Source of the DNA: Fibrobacterota bacterium
Lineage (GTDB): Bacteria; Fibrobacterota; Chitinivibrionia; Chitinivibrionales; Chitinispirillaceae
Reading direction: 5' to 3'
Assembly (NCBI GenBank): GCA_003164335.1
Contig: PLTF01000029.1
Span: 1-60,182 of the forward strand
Length of the DNA stretch: 60,182 bases
Shown here one piece after another: positions 53,235 through 60,182 of the stretch. Position numbers and translations under genes: made by a program. The first letter of the stretch is position 1. Each line of letters starts with the position of its first letter. The notes under the pieces were generated by a model that was not told the DNA's origin, did no database searches, and worked only from the letters and a program-made list of their open reading frames with translations.

Positions 53235-53887
53235 TGGTCGACACTCCTTGGCTATAAGTTTTAAAAATTGCCGCGCCTGTGCCAGCTTTAGCTTCTTTTG
53301 AGCCGATTGCTAATAAGTCATCAAAGTCATTCGCCATACCGGAGTCAAGCCAAATCTGCTTCAAGAGCCGCCGCCCGATCTCCGGAATGCGGTCCTTGAA
53401 TTCATCCGCTGCCTTCTCCCATTGCAGGAATTCCTTAGGCTGGTATTCCTCAAAGAAAATCTTTAGTGCGCGGATGAGGAATTGCGGGTTGGTGATCGGG
53501 TCGTTGAAGACTTCGCGCCCGTTCTGGACGATGATAATCCGCTCCGGTGCCTGGAAGAGGATGTTTTCTGAAGGATACCCGGCCTCAAATTTATTCCTAA
53601 CCTCCCGCTCCAGATCGTCGGTACCGTCCTTTGCATCCCAGATGCCGTGAAGGAGGTTGAACTTGTCGATCAGGCCGCCATCGGCACGCAGGTTTTTTCC
53701 GTTGCGCTTCAAGGGGGTATTGCTCGATAAGGTTCCACTCGCACTGCCGGGCGCAGTGCTTGAGGAGTTCGGCAAACAGCGGAGCCAGCCCGCCTTCGTT
53801 AGCCACGTTCAGCTCCTTGAACTTATGGAGCTGGGCGTAGTACGAGAGAATCTGCTTGTGGGAAGACTTTAGGGTCAGTGTCGTCAT
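53235..53887 (-). pseudogene. Truncated type ISP restriction enzyme N-terminus
   Basis: From ATG 53887 the minus strand reads SYYAQLHKFKELNVANEGGL and then NLIEQYP; after a shift near 53710 it continues LKRNGKNLRADGGLIDKFN, IWDAKDGTDDLEREV and QAPERIIIVQNGREV. This is the nuclease-like N-terminus of type ISP/N6 methylase restriction proteins, whose full length is around 1000 residues. Only 200 remain. It ends fused to a T9SS tail, so the gene is dead. Confidence 0.75.
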
Positions 53888-54409
53888 CGATGTCCGGATT
53901 TTGATGGTTTTGTAATTCAGATAAAATAGGCATTGGCCAGGGGGCAGGTAAAGAGAAGCGTGGAAAGTGGATAAAAATGCTCAAGGGGAAAAAAGCAATG
54001 CGTTCAAGGCTACGGGTATTTCAATTAAGCCAAGCAATGCAAAGGCTTTACTGCCAGTTGGGCGGTAAGTTAAAGTACCATTTCTTTCATTTTGCTTTTG
54101 ATTTCCCACAAGTCTCTGAACGTTTGGTACGACGTAATAAGGGCCCTTGCCGGTAGCCTGTGCATAGAAAAGTGACGTTTTGGTCGAAGATTGTAACCAT
54201 ATGGTCGTCCCGCGCTCCTTTTACCCCATGCTAAAAAAATCCATTATATTTATGCTGCCGTTATTTCATCCAATTTCAATTAATATTGAAAATCGTATTA
54301 TGTCATCTCGATTATCCAAATGGCATGGTTATTGTGTTAATACCAAGGCACAAAGAAAAGCCCGTATGGCTTATCATCGTTTTACTCTATCATTTTCCAG
54401 GAGGTTTGT
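53888..54409. other. Intergenic region without a gene
   Basis: Nothing convincing on either strand. It is AT-rich near 54220-54380 and contains AGGAGG eight bases before the start of the next gene. Confidence 0.45.
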
Positions 54410-54853
54410 ATGAAGCTTTACCAGGCCCTTGTCGCCGGTCTTGTTGCCTGCAGCTTTGCCGTTGCGCAGGATGCCGCCACCACAGCAGCTCCTGCAGCAA
54501 CCGAGAAGGCCGCTCCGGCACCCAAGGCAAAGAAGGCCGAAGTGACCAAGTCAGTCACGGGCACCGTTTTGTCCGTTGATGCAATCGCTAGCAGCGTTAT
54601 TATTGAAAAGACGGTTAAGGGCAAGAAATCGGAAGATACTCTTACCACTACCGAGAAAACCGTCATTAAGGATTCAAAAGGCAAAGTCGTTGCCCTCGCC
54701 GATCTCGCATCAGGTGTTAAAGTAAGTGCATCGTACAAAGTGGAAGATGGCAAAATGGTTGCCACCAAGATTATGGAAAAGGCTATTCCACAAACGAAGG
54801 CAGTGAAAGCCAAAAAAGAAGAAGCAGCACCGGCAGCTCCTGAAGCGAAGTAA
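54410..54853 (+). CDS. Small secreted Ala/Lys-rich protein (DUF5666-like)
   Basis: A 147-residue protein with CAGGAGG before ATG. MKLYQALVAGLVACSFAVAQ is a signal peptide. A low-complexity Ala/Pro/Lys segment is followed by a small beta domain (VTGTVLSVDAIASSVIIEK, then GVKVSASYKVEDGKMVA) typical of DUF5666-like OB-fold proteins. The end is again Ala/Glu/Lys-rich. A strong terminator follows. The function is unknown. Confidence 0.7.
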   Translation: MKLYQALVAGLVACSFAVAQDAATTAAPAATEKAAPAPKAKKAEVTKSVTGTVLSVDAIASSVIIEKTVKGKKSEDTLTTTEKTVIKDSKGKVVALADLASGVKVSASYKVEDGKMVATKIMEKAIPQTKAVKAKKEEAAPAAPEAK

Positions 54854-54880
54854 TTCAGTAGGTATTCAATGTTCAGAAAA

Positions 54881-54920
54881 AGGCCTGCCCCGCGTTAATT
54901 TGCGGCCGGGCCTTTTTTTT
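54881..54920 (+). terminator. Rho-independent terminator
   Basis: AGGCCTG-CCCCGC pairs with GCGG-CCGGGCCT around GTTAATTT and is followed by eight T. It terminates the secreted-protein gene. Confidence 0.85.
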
Positions 54921-54984
54921 GGAATCCAGCCTCAATCGGCCATCGGCTTCCGACCAAGCCGGAAGTTAGACATCTGTAAAGCCC

Positions 54985-55117
54985 TCAGGTCTTGGAAGGC
55001 AGATCCTTCTGCCGGGTTGCCGTAACGCCATGCACGATAGCCATGCCGATTAAACAGATCACGCCGACCCAAATCCATGAGGATGGTATATCCTGCGAGG
55101 TAGATACCAAATGACAT
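54985..55117 (-). pseudogene. Small two-helix membrane protein with internal deletion
   Basis: The minus strand starts MSFGIYLAGYTIL, the N-terminal helix of a short membrane protein family. In the next frame it continues SSWIWVGVICLIGMAIVHGV and TATRQKDLPSKT to a stop at 54985-54987. Related proteins have about 18 more residues in between, so a deletion joined the two parts out of frame. Confidence 0.55.
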
Positions 55118-55296
55118 GGTTTTTTCTCCTGACTGCGGTTAATAAGTGATTATTGATAAATGCAGCAATTATAAGCTGCTGGACAATGGTATGCTTTCTA
55201 TTGCCGCTGTGTTAGGGCAAGATATTCCGGAAAGCTTCTATTACAAAACAGGGGCATGCTGAAAACAAAAAAGGAGGGCCGACCCTGGCATCCACT

Positions 55297-55977
55297 TTAA
55301 TAAAGCGTGCAAAGGATCGCCTTCTTCTTTATCTCGCCGAGCAGAGTTTCTTTTTCCAGCTTTGCCTTCTTCTTGAAACTTCTTTTCTGCGAATGGCGGA
55401 CGATCATCAGTATAAAGCCCGCCGCAATCCCGGCGAAGGCTACGCTTACTTCCGGGCCTTGCTTATCCGTATCCAATGTCGCCAGAACAAAAAAGGCGAT
55501 AATGGAAAGAAGCATGATGAGCCATCCGAAGGAACAGAAGTTGATCTTAATTTTTTCCGATCGCGCGTTGTATTGATCGAGCATGCCCTTTATGGGATGG
55601 ACCGGGCTGATCCCCTTTACCGCTCCTTCAATTGCATAGATATCTTCGAGAAGCGCGTCTTTCCGCTTTGGCGTCAGGGATTTGCCATCGACGGCGAGCT
55701 TGTACTGCAAAAGGAAATTCTTTACCGGCTCCCTGATTGCGGCAATTGCCGGCAAATCCTGCTCAGCATACTCTTCGATCGGCATGGCATAGCCCAGCGA
55801 AAGCATGTGATCGCTGACCGCCGTTTCGAACCGAGTAAGCATCTCGCTCTCGAACGCCTCGCGCTCTTCTGCCCGCCGCTCCGCAGCGGTCGTGCCGTCC
55901 GAGCTGCCGCCGCTTACCCGCGTGTAAGCGCCGATGCGAAAACCGCTGCCGAGGCTTTTGCTGCCGCCGAGGTACAT
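55297..55977 (-). CDS. Hypothetical membrane protein
   Basis: A 226-residue protein. The Gly-rich start MYLGGSKSLGSGFRIGAY is followed by a helical cytoplasmic part and two membrane segments near the C-terminus (GWLIMLLSIIAFFVLATL and VSVAFAGIAAGFILMIV), ending in a Lys-rich tail. No function is recognised. Confidence 0.65.
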   Translation of the reverse strand: MYLGGSKSLGSGFRIGAYTRVSGGSSDGTTAAERRAEEREAFESEMLTRFETAVSDHMLSLGYAMPIEEYAEQDLPAIAAIREPVKNFLLQYKLAVDGKSLTPKRKDALLEDIYAIEGAVKGISPVHPIKGMLDQYNARSEKIKINFCSFGWLIMLLSIIAFFVLATLDTDKQGPEVSVAFAGIAAGFILMIVRHSQKRSFKKKAKLEKETLLGEIKKKAILCTLY

Positions 55978-56152
55978 GGGAGGTCCTTTCTACTACGGTT
56001 TCGCCGGTATCTGCCTTAAAAAGGCTTAAGGCAACCGGCCTCGCTATGCCCGAAAATCCGGATAGATAAAATAGGCGATGGAAAGGAAATTGTAAAGGTT
56101 AACCTTTGGTGGGGCTTTCTGGTCTCTGATTGCGATCCGGATTGTTTGCAAT

Positions 56153-56353
56153 TTATCGGAAGAAAACTTTAAGATTTATTGGCGGCTTCAATTTTTCAAA
56201 AATAGCACTTATTATTTTGATGTCTTTAGCTTCAATGACAAAGCTAAAGCAACTCCTATCGGTATAAGGGATGTTAAAGACTGGCTTCAGCACCACTAAA
56301 ATCCTATCAAATTCAGCTTCGTTTTCGGCGGTAATTTCCCATACGGTTTTCAT
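56153..56353 (-). CDS. Small hypothetical protein
   Basis: A 66-residue protein, alternating helix and strand (e.g. FDRILVVLKPVFNIPYTDR). It is not recognised. The start has no strong ribosome-binding site (GGAAT only). Confidence 0.4.
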   Translation of the reverse strand: MKTVWEITAENEAEFDRILVVLKPVFNIPYTDRSCFSFVIEAKDIKIISAIFEKLKPPINLKVFFR

Positions 56354-56619
56354 TCCTAATTGGATTGCCTGAGTCAGTTTTCTCTCCTATTTTGAAATGC
56401 AGCAAGGAATCAAATTAATTTCCGCCAATTCATGAAAGAATTTTTAATCTGTAAAATTTTAAGCCTGCCGGTCATTTTACAATAATTTTAAAGAGGATTG
56501 ACCATTATGAGGGGAATTTGCATTCCAAGTCACCAAAAAGGAACTGGCGAACTCTCTAAGGATCCCTGCCCCGACCCCTCGACCCCGACCCAGCCCGCGC
56601 CGGCGCAGGGCTCTTCTCG

Positions 56620-57190
56620 ACCTCGATCCTCCCGGCGCGGACGGCACCGCATGCCTGCGCAGCCGCCGCACCTGGACGCCGGAACAGTCCTAAGGACGGT
56701 AGCCTGTGGCCGCCTTCCGCCGTCCATGGCGGGAGCCTTTTACATAAACGCCGTTATGCGGAAAGCCTTCTGCATCGTGCAGCGGCACACCCTCGGCCCT
56801 GACGGGCCTCTGCAGGTGTCGGCATAACGCCTTTATGTAAACTCCCAGTATTACGGAGATCCCCCTGCCCCCAGGGGTTTTCACGTCAAAACAAGTTACA
56901 AAACGCCAATGCCCTAAAGAGCATGCGCTTTTATGCCCGATGGGCCCCGGTTGCGCGGATTCCTCGCTACCCCGGAGCCACGGGAAAAGAACGCTATGGA
57001 GGGGGCGCTGCGTGGACTTCGCCTTGCCCTTGAATGCCTGGTCCTTCAGGCGATGCGCCATGAAGGGGTCACACGGGGGGCGGCTCGCGCACTCCGCGCC
57101 AATGCAACGGCTTATTAGGCGCTGCTTCCTGGCAGGGGCAGTGCCACCTCGGGACAAGCCCGCGATCGGCATCCCCTGACAGGGTCAGCG
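56620..57190 (+). repeat. Dispersed repeat family A, copy 2 (longest)
   Basis: It contains the block seen inverted at 1009-1150 and the block seen at 59450-59610. An inverted repeat, TTTACATAAACGCCGTTATGC near 56738 and GCATAACGCC-TTTATGTAAA near 56822, flanks a variable part. Further hairpins (CCCCCTGCCCCCAGGGG) follow. Apparent open frames are not genes. Confidence 0.75.
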
Positions 57191-57501
57191 CCTAAGATCA
57201 CCCAGCCCCGCCCTTCCCGTGTAGCCCTCAAGGGCTTCCTCAGTTTAAAAAAAATGCGTGGCTTAGGTTCGGGCAGTTTCCGTCTCGCATTAAATTGCTT
57301 TTGATCAGTCCGCTTCTTATTTCGGCTTGACATCGTATGCTTTTTCAGAATTTACCTTAAGCCTTTCCAAGCAGGCATGGCTTCATTGCAGTACAATGGT
57401 TCTGGTTTTCCATGCTGAGGCGAACGCAATTTTGATATTGCTATAACAAGCCCGGTGCATCTATATTCACCTTATTCATTTAGGGGCTTATATGATGGTC
57501 C
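57191..57501. other. Spacer before the lipase gene
   Basis: No gene seen. It follows the end of the family A copy and becomes AT-rich toward the lipase start. Confidence 0.4.
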
Positions 57502-59271
57502 ATGCTGAACCATGGGAGGCTTCTTACGAAGAAGAAAATAGTTTGCTTTACCGCTGCGACCATTGCCCTCTTGAGTTTTTTATTCATAGTATGTTCAAAG
57601 AATAGCCCTACCGCTTCTTCGAAAACCGGACCCGCTGCAATTGAGACCTCCTCGCTGAGCATTTCCGCCACGTCAGGCGGAACCATTACCCTCCCCGGCG
57701 GCAGCGGTGTCACCATTCCTGCCGGTTTTTTCACCGCCGATACGATGGCAACGCTCTCTCTTCTCTCATCGATGCCGCAACAACCTGCCGGCGGAGTCAT
57801 CCAGGGCGTCGGCACTTGTTTGAAAATTTCATTCGGTCCCGATAGCGGTTCCCAAAGCGCCCACAAATTGAGCGCGCTTGCAACGGCGTCGGGTTCGGGA
57901 GAAGCCGACTTTACCATAAATTACGGCGCCGGTACCGTAACAAATTTAACCGGTTCCGTTCCTGTGATCGATATCATCGATTCCTCAGGGAATCACAATT
58001 TCGCCGGCATTTCCGGCGCGTTAGAAACCCTTTCCGGCAGCGTAACTGCAATCTTCCAGGTTCAGGCAGCACGTATTGCCCATGCGCAGAGCATGGTCCT
58101 GGGTATGGTGAATATGGTCCCCGGCGCAGCAGTGCCGTTAACTCCTGAAATCTGGAACGGCTCGGGCTGGGTCCAGTATCCGCAGGGTTTCGACAAAACA
58201 AAAAAAACCCTGCTTCTGGTCCATGGGATATTCAGTAACGTGAACTCGGCCTATCCTTGTGCTGCAGATATCATGGCTGCGGGAGGGTACAAACAGGTTC
58301 TTGGATTCAACTACGACTGGACTCAGGCCATGGACGCTACCGGGTCGAGCTTCGCCAATTTTCTCAACACGCTCAAAACTGCCGGACTTTCACAGCTCGA
58401 CATCGAGGCGCACAGCTACGGCGGCCTGACCGTGATGACGGGAGCAGTCCAGTCCACTCTGAAGATCAACAATATTATTTTGGAGGGCTCGCCCATTTCG
58501 GGGACGCCCGCGGCATCCATGGCTCAGGGGGACATCGTTCCCTGGGTATCGACCGTCCTCTTACTGTGCGGAGAGGGAAGCGCTTTCCCCTCTGCAGACA
58601 TGACCTTCGAGGACATTTGCAATGGCGGTTATGTGACCAGCCTGCAAATAGGCGTTACCGCGCTGATACCGCAGCTCCTCGCGGCTCATCCGGAAACTCA
58701 ATTCATCAGGGTCGCCGGCATCGATAACTCCCTGGGACCCCTATTTTCAAACGGTCTGATTTTCCAAGGTGCCCTGAATGACGGGGTTGTCGACATAAAA
58801 AGTCTTTCAGCACCCAGCCTGCCCGGTCCCGCTACCATGTCCTTCCCGCTTACGCATATCGAGCTTGAGTGTGATACGAATGTGATTAAGGCGGTCGGTG
58901 CGTTAGTAAAAACGAATGATACCAGCGGAAAATTCGACGGCGGATGGATTGGCACCGATACCGGAACCGAAGTGATTTCAGGCCAAAATGGAGACGAGAC
59001 ATATATCTATTCGCAGATGAATTCCCTATTGATCAAAGGCTTAGTGATCCAAGACATTGAGGTGAACGGTGCCGGGAGCATAGACGGATCTGGAAACGGT
59101 ACATGGACGGACTCCTCCTCAGGCGCCGACTATTCAATTTTGATGATCCACTCGGGAAAATTCCTCCCTTCCGGTACGGCAAGCGGGACTTGGACAGAGT
59201 CCGCCACCCAGGGATCTGAAATCATAACCGGAAGCGGCACATGGAGCTACACGAGAGAAGCAACCCAATAG
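57502..59271 (+). CDS. Lipoprotein with alpha/beta hydrolase (lipase-like) domain
   Basis: 589 residues from ATG 57502. The signal LLSFLFIVCSKNS has a lipobox Cys near residue 31. A beta-rich N-terminal domain (residues 50-200) is followed by the hydrolase: oxyanion HGIFSN (H241), nucleophile elbow AHSYGG (S305), likely acid D427 or nearby in NDGVVD and H452 in THIEL, so the catalytic triad is present. The C-terminal 130 residues form beta-rich repeats (GSGNGTWTDSSSG, SGTWTES). It probably cleaves esters or lipids at the cell surface. Confidence 0.8.
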   Translation: MLNHGRLLTKKKIVCFTAATIALLSFLFIVCSKNSPTASSKTGPAAIETSSLSISATSGGTITLPGGSGVTIPAGFFTADTMATLSLLSSMPQQPAGGVIQGVGTCLKISFGPDSGSQSAHKLSALATASGSGEADFTINYGAGTVTNLTGSVPVIDIIDSSGNHNFAGISGALETLSGSVTAIFQVQAARIAHAQSMVLGMVNMVPGAAVPLTPEIWNGSGWVQYPQGFDKTKKTLLLVHGIFSNVNSAYPCAADIMAAGGYKQVLGFNYDWTQAMDATGSSFANFLNTLKTAGLSQLDIEAHSYGGLTVMTGAVQSTLKINNIILEGSPISGTPAASMAQGDIVPWVSTVLLLCGEGSAFPSADMTFEDICNGGYVTSLQIGVTALIPQLLAAHPETQFIRVAGIDNSLGPLFSNGLIFQGALNDGVVDIKSLSAPSLPGPATMSFPLTHIELECDTNVIKAVGALVKTNDTSGKFDGGWIGTDTGTEVISGQNGDETYIYSQMNSLLIKGLVIQDIEVNGAGSIDGSGNGTWTDSSSGADYSILMIHSGKFLPSGTASGTWTESATQGSEIITGSGTWSYTREATQ

Positions 59272-59298
59272 AATCTGAGGAGCGCCGGGAGGGTGCGT

Positions 59299-59620
59299 TT
59301 TCTAAGCCATAGACTTTTCTTCCATAACCATTTCGGCTTCCGCACGCAGGGTGCCCGTTCATCCATGGCGGGATCGCTTTTGCACAATAGGCTTTAAGCG
59401 CTTGGGCCTTCAGCGTGATGCAGAGGTACACCCTTGGCGCATCGCGCCTCCACGGGTGTCGGCATAACGCCTTTATGTAAACTCTCAGTATTATGGAAAA
59501 CCCCCTGCCCCCGGGGGTTTTAAGTCAAAACAAATTACAAAGCGCCAATGCCCTGAAGGGCATGCGCTTTTATGCCCGATGGGCCCCGGTTGCGCGGATT
59601 CCTCGTAAGCCCCCTGCCAA
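59299..59620 (+). repeat. Dispersed repeat family A, copy 3
   Basis: 59455-59610 matches 56816-56965 nearly base for base: GGTGTCGGCATAACGCCTTT, CCCCCTGCCCCC-GGGGG and CGCTTTTATGCCCGATGGGC blocks in the same order. The upstream block around CCATGGCGGGA is also shared but diverged. Confidence 0.75.
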
Positions 59621-59654
59621 CGGTGTATTGCCTACCCAATTTGCGGGAATAATA

Positions 59655-60182
59655 TTATAGCTGGGGATTCCAGTTCCACGGCAGCAGGTCATCGATGTCG
59701 CGATCCAATCGCTTGGGCATCTCCGAGAGAACATGCGACAGATACTGGAAAGAATTAATGCCGAGGAGCTTGCACGTTCCAATGACGGTGAGAATGACTC
59801 CCGCTCTGCGAGCGGCTTCAGGGCTTCCGGCGAACATCCAGTTTTTTCTGCCGATGGCGAGGGGCCGGATGCAATTTTCGACAAGGTTATTGCTTACTTC
59901 GATCCTGCCGTCTTCGAGAAATCGGGTCAGTTCATGCCACCGGTTCAGACAGTAAAGGATTGCCTTACCGATGGGACTTTTCGGTTGGACGTTCCGAATC
60001 TCGGTATCCAGCCATAGTTTAAAATCTGCGGTAATCGGCGCTGCTTTTTCCTGGCGCAGTTTGAAACGATCTCCTGGCGGCATAGCAACCGATTTTGCTT
60101 CCATCTCGATAGCGAAGAGCTTTTGATAGAAGCCGAGGGCATAGGTTGCCCGAGTATGATCGGAAGATTTGCTTTCATCGAA
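59655..60182 (-). mobile_element. IS66-family transposase, C-terminal part
   Basis: The minus-strand frame runs off the right edge of the window; at least 175 residues are visible. It contains SSDHTRATYALGFYQKLFAIE, PKSPIGKAILYCLNRWHELT and VSNNLVENCIRPLAIGRKNW with the final catalytic Glu of the DDE transposase, then NWMFAGSPEAARRAGVIL. These are diagnostic for IS66 TnpC. The rest of the element is outside the window. Confidence 0.85.

Noticed and set aside
56940-57179. Small genes on the + strand
   Set aside because: These frames lie entirely in repeat family A, which is shared at other sites with frame-breaking changes.

Overview
The 60 kb come from a bacterial chromosome. Two decayed genes end in Por/T9SS-type C-terminal sorting domains (around 1-232 and 52704-53233), and there is a broken type IV pilin with a signature late motif. 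This points to the FCB superphylum, perhaps Fibrobacterota-like. The taxonomic placement is inference.

Layout. (1) 1-1310: chromosomal debris, made of a T9SS tail fragment, a multiply frameshifted pilin and a dispersed repeat. (2) About 1311-22540: an integrative element, all on the + strand. It carries an AlbA/Schlafen-type regulator and then a defence island: a PLD-SNF2 helicase, an Eco57I-type N6-adenine methylase, a reverse transcriptase fused to a nitrilase (DRT1/UG1-like) whose start overlaps the methylase stop, a DprA/SMF-like protein and a 915-residue protein of unknown function. A phage-satellite-like core follows: HTH protein, CHC2/TOPRIM/AAA primase-helicase, origin-like repeats, small Zn-finger proteins, an AlpA-like excisionase and a tyrosine integrase. 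(3) 22590-22634: a 45-nt tRNA(CAU) 3' half, lying between two convergent integrases, which suggests tandem integration at one tRNA. (4) 22665-25767: the second element's integrase, excisionase, repressor and control region. (5) 26876-49998: late genes of a siphovirus-like prophage: portal, scaffold, P22-like coat, neck, tail tube, tail chaperone with a programmed -1 frameshift, tape measure, fibres including a polyglycine protein, tail tip, lysis genes and DUF5675. No terminase, portal-associated protease or replication genes are visible between the repressor and the portal. Moron cassettes interrupt the module at 28482-28987 and 43603-44066. (6) 49993-60182: chromosome. It has an ACC deaminase/D-cysteine desulfhydrase, an RpoD-family sigma factor, a truncated type ISP restriction gene joined to a T9SS tail, small envelope proteins, a lipase-like lipoprotein and a partial IS66 transposase.

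Two dispersed repeat families recur. Family A is at 1009, 56640 and 59299. Family B is at 25786, 49092, 51205 and 51296. Family B copies can fold into up to three hairpins, and the paired arms differ between copies by compensating changes, which suggests a selected structure. The most striking candidate system is the helicase-methylase-RT/nitrilase-DprA operon. Its methylase specificity region and its RT gene are visibly AT-richer than the flanking genes, as if that segment had been exchanged.
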